In this document: in pieces, positions 10,162 to 20,400 of the stretch | How positions within the stretch are numbered: position 1 is the first letter of the stretch | Layout: each line of letters opens with the position of its first letter | Origin: Romanomermis culicivorax | Lineage: Eukaryota > Nematoda > Enoplea > Mermithida > Mermithidae | Assembly (NCBI GenBank): GCA_963922205.1 | Contig: CAWUHX010000310.1 | Span: forward strand, 310,001-374,000 | Length of the DNA stretch: 64,000 bases | Direction of reading: 5' to 3' | The notes under the pieces: generated by a model | Database searches by the model: none | What the model was told of the DNA's origin: nothing | What the model saw: the letters and a program-made list of their open reading frames with translations, nothing else | Made by a program: the position numbers and the translations under genes

Positions 10162-11929
10162 CAGTGTTTTTTTTTGTACATGACCCATTTGCACATGTAC
10201 AAACGAGTAGGCAATTTTCATTTGTACATATTTGTACAATGAAAATATTAGTTTTTTAAGCGATTTTGTTTGGGTACTTATTGGTACAGATATCGAATCA
10301 AAAATATTATGATTTTAGAAGAAGTGAGACCGCTCTAAATAAAATCAAAAAATACTCAACAACAACAAAATTTATTCAACACCGGGCAGGGCCGCACGCA
10401 CCATTTTTTTTCCTCGAAGATTTTTTCCAGATGAGAACCCGACCCAAAATTTTTTCCCTCATTTTCCAAAAATTTTCCACATTTTTAAAAACGCTCATAA
10501 TGTGGCTGCCGATGCGTTTTTATGCATTTTAGGAGCATACCCAAGCATTTTATTGTATTTGTAGTCAGAAACCTGCAAAAATGAGGAAAAAAATTGAGAA
10601 AATTCTGGTTATGTTAGTCAAAATGAGCTCATGAAGAATATATCGGTCTCCTATAGGAGCGGATAAAGCAAGTTAACGATAGAGTTCTCATGAATTTATC
10701 TGCTATCAACATTTCTGTGATTCCGATTAGAATCATCTAATTTTATTTAGTTCTTGGTCCGGCGCGGAGCGCCGGAAAAATTTTTCGATTTTAACTTTCT
10801 AAAACGCTGGAAAATGAACTTTCATAACGTTGGGAAATAAATAAAAATCAGACTGATGAAGTGTAATTTGCTTCCCATTCCGGCGCGAAGCGCCGGAAAA
10901 ATTTTTGGGTTTTTGTATTCTGAAACGCTGAAAAATAAATCTCTCCAACAGATAATTCGTGAACAAATGTTTTAAAATCGCGTTCTAGAGTAATGTCTTC
11001 AATTTCCACCTTCAATAAACGCAAAAGTTCAGATTGCAAACGTTTAAAAAATTCCAATCATCGAAAGAAAAAATTGAGAGACTTGATAAAAAATCTCTAT
11101 TTTCGGCGACATGACTGTAAACGATTAGAAAATGAAACGAGCTAACTTGATTGATAGAAACTGTTGAGCATTAATTAGTAAGTCGAAGTATAGATATGCT
11201 AACGGCCGCGCCTGATAGAATATAGTTATAATTATACCCATGACCGGCGCGAAGCGCCGGAAAATTTTCAGATTTTGACCTTTTAAAGTCTACCAAAACG
11301 CATCTTTTCGGTTTAGAGTTCCCCAAAATTTTTTCCACAATGCGAACGATACCCAAAATTTTTTTCCTTATTCCGAAATTTTTTTCCTCAAAAGACCCCA
11401 TTTGAGGAAAAAAAACGGTGGCCGCACGTCGAAAAATCATTCAAGTAGAGGAAGATCTTTCTCAAACAATTTTATTGCATCTTCTTCTTCATCGCTTTCA
11501 GCAGTTTCCGTTACCGTCTCAATTTCCAATACTTCGGCCACTGCCGGGAAGAATTAAAAAAAAATTTTCCCCACTTGATATCTGAAGAATTGCGGGTGAG
11601 GTAAAAACTAATAAAAATTGACAACGACAACAAAGTTAAACCTACTGATTTATCTAAGTACTTCAATTCAATTAAGACTCAATTTATTATTTCCATCCAA
11701 AAAATTCCAAAATTTTCAATATTTGGAAAATCATAAAATTTATACCACAGTAATAAGGCGCGGTTCACAACATGCAGCACAGTTCCGCTGAGACAAGCGG
11801 AAATCTCAATTTTTGTTACAAATTTCGGCAAAATTTTGGATTCTTCTCGTTTGTACATGTACAAATGACGACTCAAAGTTCATTTGCCGCTAGAAATTTT
11901 CATTTGCCAAAGACAAAAAAAAAACACTG
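10162..11929. mobile_element. Non-autonomous element, TTTGTAC-ended subgroup (C2)
   Basis: Ends CAGTGTTTTTTTTTGTACATG and CAAAAAAAAAACACTG, exact 8-bp target duplication GACCTCAT (10154-10161, 11930-11937). The right end has the palindrome TTTGTACATGTACAAA; the left has GTACATG..CATGTACAAA. Element G is inserted inside. Without G the element would be about 740 bp. Confidence 0.8.
10399..11420. mobile_element. Non-autonomous element, TTCCTC-ended subgroup (G), nested in C2
   Basis: Ends CACCATTTTTTTTCCTC and GAGGAAAAAAAACGGTG are inverted repeats. The 8-bp target duplication GCCGCACG is exact (10391-10398, 11421-11428). Near-terminal words are TTCCTC and GAGGAA. It contains three hairpin palindromes of the GGCGCGAAGCGCC type, at about 10758, 10879 and 11243. 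No ORF. Confidence 0.8.
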
Positions 11930-11937
11930 GACCTCAT

Positions 11938-13214
11938 CCTCTCCTCAGTAGGGTATAGTAATTCGAGAAAAATTGCACAATGTGTGCTTGAGAGGAATTA
12001 CTCACTGTTCTTTTTTAACATATTTACTGAGCATACTCGTGATTCAGAATCAAATGTGGTTAATAATACTAAAGCCACATTCAGTATCAGCACTTCCAAT
12101 TGGAAGCACTGGAAGCAATTGGAAGCTGTTACAAGCCTTATCAATGATGGAATGAGCTCATACTCCTGATGATGCTGGTGCAAATAATGTTTCAAAAAGT
12201 ATATGTTGTGTCCGATTCTTGAAATGTGCAGTAATCAGTTGACACGACAATCTTCAAAGTCTGACCATTCTTTGCATATAATTACTACATTCAAGTTGCA
12301 TGATTGGGAGCTGGAAAATAGAGTTGAAATAGTTCATCTTTTTTGATCATAAAAAGCGCAAAGCATTATTCATTAAAAAGCATTATTCAGTTTTGTAAGT
12401 TTGAAGCAAAGCTGAGAGCAAAAAAAGGCCACGGCAAGGCGCGCGGCATATGTCAAGTACTACCCTTACAATTTACGATTTTACCCCTACCTAAATTTTC
12501 GACTTTGGGGACCTCTGCCTCTTGCCAAAATTTTGAGTTTACCCCCTCCCTAGTGGTCGGATCCCTTACAGGTATGTTTTAGGAGTATACCCAACCATTC
12601 GTTTCTGATGTTGTCAGTCAGTAACCTTTTTGGAAGAACGAAGGATTGACCGATCTGACGAATTGTTGAATGAAATCTGGCTCAGAGCGCTGAATAATTT
12701 TCGGGTCGAAATTTTGGGAAACAAAATATCTCCTAGACTGAGAGATATTTCCTAATTTTTAGGGGCCCAGCTTAGACTCCTAAAATAAATAAAGAGAGCT
12801 TGGTGCGTTGATAGAATTTTGCAGTTTATCACGAGTGTGTACGTACATTACGTATTGCATATTTGTTTTTATTTGTTGGTTTTCTTTTTTCCTTGGCTTT
12901 CGGGATTTTCCATCATAAAATGATGATACTTTCTTCAATCAGTTTTGACGTGTTATTTCAACGTACCAAACATTCTATAGGATTAAACAAAACAAAAACT
13001 AAAATAACTATTGAAAACCGAAGTAGATGGCGAAATTTGCTATAAGCTTGATTTTCAGGTTTTTCAGGCTGAATGCATGCAAGCAAAATTAGATGAAAAC
13101 TCCTCACGGCAAATCAAACTCGAGTTGGTTTGCATATTTTTTTAATGTAAAATCACAAATGTGCAAATTTTAGTAAAAAGTCCCCTACTCTTTCAGAATC
13201 TCGTGCGTCTGATC
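11938..13214. other. No recognisable gene; one worn family B MITE
   Basis: Between about 12447 and 12576 lies a divergent family B copy ending TTACAGGTATG, with the GACTTTGGGGACCTCTGCC segment that recurs near 24670. The rest shows no gene. The part just upstream of 13215 may be the 3' untranslated tail of the LINE that follows on the minus strand. Confidence 0.4.
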
Positions 13215-13860
13215 AAAGTTGCGCCCTCTTCCGTCGAGTACTACCTAAAGCTGATCCAAGTCCAAACTATGACACTAAAAACTCACTTCTGTCCTCATAA
13301 GGATGGCTAGAGTTTTTACTAAATAATCTCTTGGTAAACTTCCGTGTAGATTTTCAATCAGCCGAATTTCGTTCATATGAAAAGGATTCCACACGGTGGA
13401 GCAGTACTCAAGCATAGGTCTGACATATGTATTGGAGGCTTGAATTAGAAATGATTTATTTCTGGAAGTAAAAGCTTTCAGGATCAAGGAACTCCGTTGA
13501 TGAGCTCTGTTCAAAATTGAGTTGATATGATTTTTGAAAGCTGAATTGTGAGAAATAAGCACACAGAGACCTTTTACAGTTTGCTCTCCATGGCGTAAAT
13601 ATCGGCTATCCAACTGATAATTATGTATGTATAGGATCAGAATAATCAAGGTGGTACTTTACTTTTATCAGGAGAGATATCAAGCTGCCAGACAGCAGAC
13701 TAGGCTGAAATTCTATCAAGATCTGCTTGGAGAAAATGATTATTAGTAGAGAAGTTGAAAATTTTTACATCATCAGCAAACAAAAATATATTGGACTTGA
13801 GTTTGTCAGAAAGATCATTTATATACAACAGGAATAGTGTTGGTATACATATAACAGAGA
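13215..13860 (-). pseudogene. 5'-truncated LINE reverse transcriptase fragment
   Basis: On the minus strand the first frame reads LFLLYINDLSDKLKSNIFLF followed by ADDVKIF: the F-A-D-D catalytic motif of reverse transcriptase. After a stop and a frame change the thumb region continues, with VKGLCVLISHNSAFKNHINS, ASNTYVRPMLEYCSTVWNPF and IRLIENLH. This wording is typical of Jockey/CR1-type non-LTR retrotransposons. The N-terminal domains and endonuclease are missing, which fits 5' truncation at insertion. At least two disruptions show it is dead. Confidence 0.8.
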
Positions 13861-13861
13861 C

Positions 13862-14193
13862 CTGAGGTCTGGGGGGTCGTGTCTTTTCTTTAGGTCGGAA
13901 GTCATCGATTCCCTAAAATTCGGAGGGGGAGGTCGCTAAAGGAAAAAAATCGATTTTTTCACTAAAAAAAGTCTGGTTCAAAAAATAGTAATTTTTGTTT
14001 AAAAAATCGTAAATAATGTAGGGGCGAAGTGCTGATAGAATTGACATTTTTGACCATTTTTCGTTCAAAAATTGACATTTTTCACTATATGGCTAGCCAT
14101 AGGATTGGGAAATCCTGTTAGGATCACCCAGTGGCTAGTCCTATGGCCAGCGATTTCAGAGGTGAGGTTCCTATAGTGCTTCTCCCAATCGTA
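13862..14193 (-). mobile_element. Family A MITE (A5), diverged
   Basis: Matches A1 in reverse orientation: GACCTGAGGTCTGGGG at one side, then ATATGGCTAGCCATAGGATT, ending near CCCAATCGTATGTATG. Terminal repeats are worn, so edges are approximate. It abuts the LINE fragment. Confidence 0.55.
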
Positions 14194-14482
14194 TGTATGC
14201 CTGCGCCTCATATAAATCTAAATTATGTAACTAAAGACTCACTACTGCGTTGTCGTTAACCTAATTCAAGCCTGAATAGTAATCAGACAGTATTCTGAAG
14301 AAATCAGGGCTTTTTGGCTAAAATTAGCAGATTTGTAGTATCACATAAAATTAGGAAAATCAGCCCGGGTTTTCTTCGTCGTGCGGAGGTTCCATCTTAT
14401 TTGACTTTCACCCACCCTCTTAAAGCCGAAAATCGAGGTTTGGAAAATTTTCGCTTCCTACTTAACTTACCCGGGCTTCCGG

Positions 14483-16338
14483 TAGTGATGGATCGATGCA
14501 TCGGCATCGGCCGATTGTTGCGTTTTTCTGGCATCGGCCATCGGCCGATGTTTTGGCAAATAATTGGCCGATGGCCGATTGTTTGACAACTTTTTGTTAC
14601 GATGAATGCAGGTGCATATGCTTAAAAAACAGATTGTTCACATACATATTTTACACTTACTTTAGTAAATACACATTTTTTTGTGAAAATGGTTGTTTTA
14701 ATGTCTAGCATATTTGCCCTCTGTTGCCATTGATGAACTAGATAACAAGAACTTGACAAGCTATGAATGGGATATTTTAGCTGCGGCGGTAAGAATATAC
14801 TTTAATACATGTATAATGTATCCACAACTTAGATAATTATAATTTTGCAGCTTGTCAATTTGTTAAAATCTTTTGCAGAAACTGTAAAAATCTATGAATC
14901 TAAAAACGCCTGTATTTCGGAGGAAATAGCTGAAGAAACGTAAGCTGGATTTTGTGCCTAAATTTTTTTGAAAAACATAAATTAAAGAATCGTATGATTA
15001 AGAATTTTACGCCACTCAATCCACAATTTTAACTTTCCTGGATTGGGTTCATTAAAGGAGGAATTGTCGGGGGAAATGAATCAATATTCTTATAGAAATG
15101 ATAATCGAGCCCACTTTAAACCCATTGAAGACAATAGACTTCATGCTTTGGCATCTTTACTAGATCGTGGATTTAAAAAGGATGGATTGAAATTTGAAAT
15201 ATAACACATATTGATCATACAAATCAAAATTAAATAATTTAGGCTTTCTGTGATCCTCAAGCAGAAGACGAAGCTGAACTAAAGTCTGTTTTTTATAAAA
15301 TGCTAATATAAAATTTATAAAAAAAAGTATCGTTGTCAAAATCGTTTACATAAGGCCCTTATTGTAAATTTTTCACTCGAAAAATTGTTAAGGGTTAGGT
15401 CAATATGCTCACCAATTTCCATTTCTATATAATATATTGTTCATCAAAAAATCGTGAAAATCTAAAATACTACTTACTTTTCACCTTCATTATTTAGAAG
15501 CATTTCAAGAAAAAACGACTATATGTAGCTTTGGCTAGAATGGTTGTCGATCAAAAATAACAAAATCAACGCTTTTCTGAAAATATGGTTCAAAAATTTG
15601 CATGAATCTTCAAACTCATTCTCCAAACTTTCTCAGTAAGCCACAATTAATACTAATGTAAATAATTCAAGCATTTACACAAAACTGACCAATTTCAGGC
15701 ATTATTTGGGCATTGCAAGTTTATCTGAAGATGAGCTGTAGCCCGAAAAATATGCAATGTCAACATTTTAGCAAGCAAAAGCCATTGTTTTGGAATACAT
15801 TACTAGAATAATGGAAGTAAAATGCTGCAACAAAACCAGAATTAGCTAATGTGAGTCAAAATAGTGTGCAGTTGAAAAAAAGTTTCATTATGAAAAAAAT
15901 TTCTTTAGCTTTCCATGAAATTTTTATCAGCTCCAATTGGGTCAGTCAGTAGCTAGTGAATGATCATATTAAAAAGCAAAATATGTTAGAAGTGGAAAAA
16001 GATCCCGTTTATTGCTGAGATTGGATCCAATAGTGCAAACTGGAAAAGCAAGCTGAAGTTGAAGAAGCTTCTAGTGAACTCAGCAATCAAAGTGAAGGTA
16101 GTACAACAGATGCCGTTGTTGATGACAAATTGGATGAATGAAATGTTGTTGATTACTGAATGTTGAAAATACCAGTAAAACTTTGTGAATAATTCATAAT
16201 AATTTTAAATTTATTACAGTGTAACAACTTCAGGTTGCATTTTGTACATGTTACAGCCGATGCATCGGCAATCGGCCATCGGTGACCCTGGCCGATGCAT
16301 CGGCCGATGGCAAATTTTTGGCCATCGGTCCATCACTA
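14483..16338 (+). mobile_element. hAT transposon, copy 1
   Basis: Terminal inverted repeats start TAGTGATGGATCGATGCATC and end CATCGGTCCATCACTA, and are built from overlapping GGCCGATGCATCGGCC palindromes. The 8-bp target duplication GCTTCCGG is exact (14475-14482, 16339-16346), as expected for the hAT superfamily. It carries a broken transposase (next entry). A second copy lies at 31532-33410 in the opposite orientation. Confidence 0.9.
14725..16140 (+). pseudogene. Broken hAT transposase of copy 1
   Basis: Fragments in several frames match the C-terminal half of hAT transposases. A first exon reads DELDNKNLTSYEWDILAAA up to a GTAAGA donor at about 14790. After TTTTGCAG it resumes with LVNLLKSFAETVKIYESKNA. 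Then come HFKPIEDNRLHALASLLD (about 15110-15165) and FCDPQAEDEAELK (about 15245). Near 15920-15960 FLSAPIGSVSS resembles the dimerisation segment before the last conserved acidic residue. Stops and frameshifts are frequent, and the N-terminal DNA-binding part was not seen. The element is internally decayed and cannot move on its own product. Confidence 0.75.
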
Positions 16339-16346
16339 GCTTCCGG

Positions 16347-16939
16347 TTCATTTTTGTGTTCAAAAATTTTTTTGGATTCAAAAGGATTTTTGAATTCATT
16401 TTGGATTTTTGGATTCAAAGATCCTTCAAAAATATTTCGCCCAAATATTTTACAAGACTTGACCATTCGCTCACACTACGAATTCTGTGCTTTCACCTCA
16501 CGATTAAAAAAGACGAATTCAAAAATATCCCGGTAAAATTTCCCGTGCTAAAAACTCAGAAAACAAAAAGCGAAAAAAATTTTTGGCACTTTGCGCCGTA
16601 ATAATGCTCAGTGTCACTTATAAAATTTTGACGAAAATTGAAATTTAGTCATTAATTTTCAGAAAATTTTTCTCCGGGTTGAAGTTTTCATTGTCGGAAC
16701 TACAGGAATTTTAGCCTTTTTTCTTTGTAATTCAGTATTATCTGTCAATTATAATAGTCAAAATTTTCGAGTTTTGGTTTTAATCATGCGAGTCCAAATT
16801 CAGAATATATAAATTTTAAGATTTCTAACGCATTAAATTTTATGCATTATCTTGGATTATCCATTTTTCTCATTTTTGAATATTATTGTTTCTTTATTAG
16901 GATTAGTTAATCTTTGAAACGAACAATTAAGCTTATACA
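16347..16939. other. Intergenic, upstream of TOMM7
   Basis: Contains a worn hairpin-core fragment (GGCACTTTGCGCCG near 16590). The stretch ending TTCTTTATTAG at about 16900 could be a splice acceptor in the TOMM7 leader. No TATA-like promoter element can be singled out in such AT-rich sequence. Confidence 0.35.
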
Positions 16940-17172
16940 ATGAAGTTGAGCCAAAGTCAAAAACGTTTCATCTCCGGCATTTCAACGTTGTCGCGAATTT
17001 GCCTCCAATTCGGATACATACCGTTTCTAATATATTTGGGTAAAAAAAACAATGCTTTCATGGAACATTTTTTTCTGTTGCAGATGCCATTTCCCTCATA
17101 ATTTTGATTTTTTTTCCAGGATTTAAACAAGGAGCGGAACCCGGTATGCCGTCGCTAAGTATTTGGAGGTAA
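16940..17172 (+). CDS. tomm-7: TOM7, mitochondrial import receptor subunit
   Basis: Two exons, 16940-17039 and 17120-17172, joined across an 80-bp intron (GTAAAA..TTCCAG) that splits a glycine codon, give 50 residues. The protein starts MKLSQSQKRFISGISTLSRI and contains the membrane segment FGYIPFLIYLGFKQGAEPGM. The W/F-G-x-I-P-x-x-I-Y-L-G-F-K-x-G-A-x-P-G-M-P block is the signature of TOM7, whose members are 50-60 residues long. TOM7 is a one-pass subunit of the outer-membrane TOM complex that tunes its assembly and, in animals, stabilises PINK1. The C-terminus (SLSIWR) lacks the SLLWG ending I would expect, so it is slightly short or diverged. The NDRG start codon lies 266 bp downstream on the same strand, so the two could be one transcription unit. 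Confidence 0.9.
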
Positions 17173-17420
17173 AAAACACGTGATTTTTTCGCCCACTTTT
17201 TTGAAATATTGATTGTTTTAAGCTTGCTTTGGCAATAAAATCAAATTATCGATTGGTCAATAATGCCGATCGTTTATTGTTATTTGTCGTTTCGACGAAT
17301 TAAAGATTTTTAAACGCTTGTCATTTGTTTTTTTTTTTATTTTTCCCGGAGTCAATTTTCGTTATTTTACTTTCATTTAATCACAAGTAAATTTTTTTAT
17401 AAAATTTAGTCACTGTCCTT

Positions 17421-17429
17421 GTTTTTTAG
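17421..17429 (+). promoter_or_regulatory. Splice-acceptor-like site before the NDRG start
   Basis: GTTTTTTAG ends nine bases before the NDRG ATG. It could be the 3' end of a leader intron or a trans-splice acceptor. The ceramidase start has the same arrangement (TTATTTCAG one base before ATG). The sequence alone cannot separate the two options. Confidence 0.45.
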
Positions 17430-17438
17430 ATCTGAAAA

Positions 17439-20400
17439 ATGTCTTTCGATAGCGAAGAAATAAGCAAACACATCGATGCCCAATCGCCCGTCTCGCCGGA
17501 AGTTTTTCTATCAAAAGAGGAAAATGGTGTCCCTAATTGGACGGAAGTAAAGATTTTCTCTCCAATTTTACCCAAAAAGGCCGAAATGATTACTTTCCGC
17601 GTATTTAGAAAAAAGTCGAAACTTCGAAATTTGGCCGCGTGAGCGTTCAAATCGCGGGCGATCGCTGTAAGCCGGCGATTTTAACTCTGCACGATTTGGG
17701 TCTGAATGGTAAGAAAATTTGAATATTTAAAATGGAAAAAGGTAGATTCAGCTTTTTTTTAACAAAAATTTTTCTAATGTCGTGGTCACAAAACGCGTTT
17801 TCAGGCTCGGAAATTGCCTTTAGAAAGATTCTTATAGGAAAATTTCACTTTCCGGCTTTTTGGTCTACATGTTATATTTGAATTTTACAATCATATTCCC
17901 ATCCCTTTTATAATTTTAAGCCGCCGCGTGTTTCGCCAATTTTTTCCAAACTCCGGACGTTTCGTCGCTGATCAATCGATTCTGCGTTTATCACGTTAAC
18001 GCCCCCGGACAAGAAGATGACGCCCTTGCATTTTCGGACAAGTATAGGCTTGGAAAATTTCTTTTTTTTCTTATCACTTTTCCTCTTTTTCTCATAGCTT
18101 CACGTATCCAAATATGGACGAATTGGCCGGAATTATCGACGATGTGGTCAAATTTTTTAAGTAATGGTTTACATTTTTGATTCGGTTTTTGGCCTTAGCC
18201 AATGCTCCAGTTTTTATGTTTCTTGTAATATTTTAGCCTCAAAGATTTTATTGGTTTCGGCGTCGGAGCTGGTGCTAACGTTTTTTGTCGATATGCGGTA
18301 ATAATTTTTTTTTCAGTTGAAAAATCCGCCTTTTTTACGTTAAAAAAAATATTTCCAATTTTTAGCTTCAATTTCCCGATAAAGTAAACGCTCTCATTTT
18401 GATCAATTGCTCCGCGTCGACGTCAGGTTGGCTCGAATGGGGCTATCAAAAAGTTATATTGAATAAGTGTATACAGGGTGGTCCAAAAAAGCCAAATAAG
18501 TGCTCTGGTTCTGTTGAAGTAGTTAAGCAAATGATGAGCTAAAGTATGTAAGCTTGATATCAATAGCCCATGACAATCACGAGCAGAATATTTTCTACAG
18601 GAAATTTTATTATTTACTAAAATTCTCGCACTTTGTTGATTAAAATTCATTTTTAAGCACAAAAATGTGAATGAAATTTGCAATAATTTAAGAGTTTTTC
18701 CTTTGGGATTGGGTTCTTTTCTGAAAAAAGGCTAAGAATTATTCCTGAAAACCCACTCAACAAGTGGTTCTGCTTCAAACGTAAATGAAATTCTTACATT
18801 TGTGCTATAAAAAATAGAAAATTCAATTGGCTTCATTTACTGTCAAATAACACTTTAAATCTGGCCGTTTTTCGACCACCCTGTGTGCATTTTGCCTTTT
18901 TTCTCTGAATTTTGAATCTCAATTCGTCTTAGGCTAATATATTTTATTTACGAAAATGGTCTACCGTCAATACGCTAACCGTCGATTATTTGATGTGGCA
19001 TCATTTCGGCCGAAATTTGGACCATTTTTACGACAAAGAAACCATTAACGGTTACCGACAATACTTTTCCGGACTGCCTAACGCTAAAAATTTGGCAGGA
19101 TTTATCGATTCGTACATAAAGTAAAGATTTGATCAATGTGACGTTATAAGAATTTCTGAAAAATTTAAGAGCAATAATTTGTCAGGAAATATTTTCCGAT
19201 TTCTTTCATTTGTGTGATTTGTAATTTCAACGAATTTTTTTTCTGACGATAAATACTAAAGACTCTTTTCAATTATTTTAAAGCTTTTTTCTAATTAAAA
19301 TCATTTTTGTTTCCACAAATATTTCCTGGTCAAAGAATCCAAAAAATTTTTCAACTGCGAAAGAAACGCGTTTTATAAGCAGAAGGGCTCAACATGGATG
19401 TTGTAAAAATTTTTAAACGTAGATATTTCTGCATTACTTGCAACGCATCATTAGAATTCCCTTTTTTCTAGGTTCATTAGGCATCTGAATTCGTACCTTG
19501 CATATTTGTCTTTTTTATTTTAAGACGGAGTGCTTTGAATATTCGTCGACAAGGCCCGACATTAAAGTAAAAATGGGTTTCTCTATTGAATTTTCATTTC
19601 GAATTTTCCTCAAAATATATTATAGATGTCCAGTTTTACAAATTGTGAGTGCTCAATCGCCGCATTTGAACGAAACTTTGGGCCTAAATCAGCGTTTGGA
19701 TCCGTCAAAATCCGATTGGTTGAAAGTATGTATGCTAAAATCAGACATTAAAGGGGCTAAAAGCTTTGGGGTAAGGCCAGGCCTGTAGCGAGAAATTTTT
19801 TCGGGGGGGGGGGGCACACATTTTTCCACTCTATTCACCGTAAAATTGGTATTTCTGACTTGACTTGAAAAAAACCCAACCTGCCTTTTTTAACACTTCA
19901 AACGTTTATGGGAGGCACGGCCCCCAACCCCCCTGCATACAGGCCTGGCTAAGGGCCATGGATTACCCGAAATTCAAGAAAGTCGTTCGTGGAAAAACAT
20001 TATGTAAATTTACTCTGGACAGTTTGAAAACCGGCTCAAAAGTAATTATTTTGACTGAGAGCTATGAACATACCTGTACTTGGGGGAGGGTTGGGGGGGG
20101 GACCCCCCCCCCAACTTGGGCAACCCAGTACCCAAAATCATTTACCCCCCCCCCCCCAGTTGGGAAAAAATTAAAAAAATTTGCCAAAAAGTGTATGTTT
20201 TTTGGCCTTTTTTGGGAAAAATTTCGACTTTTTCCTACCCCCCCCCCCCCCCCAACTGCTCGGAGGTCTTACAGGTATGGCTATGAAAGCGTGTTTATTG
20301 TTCAGAAGCGCCGAAAAACTGTCATTTTTGATCGTGTTTTTTCAAGAATGACCATTTTCTACCGAAGAATTTTCATTTTTGACCGTTTTCTATTTCAAAA

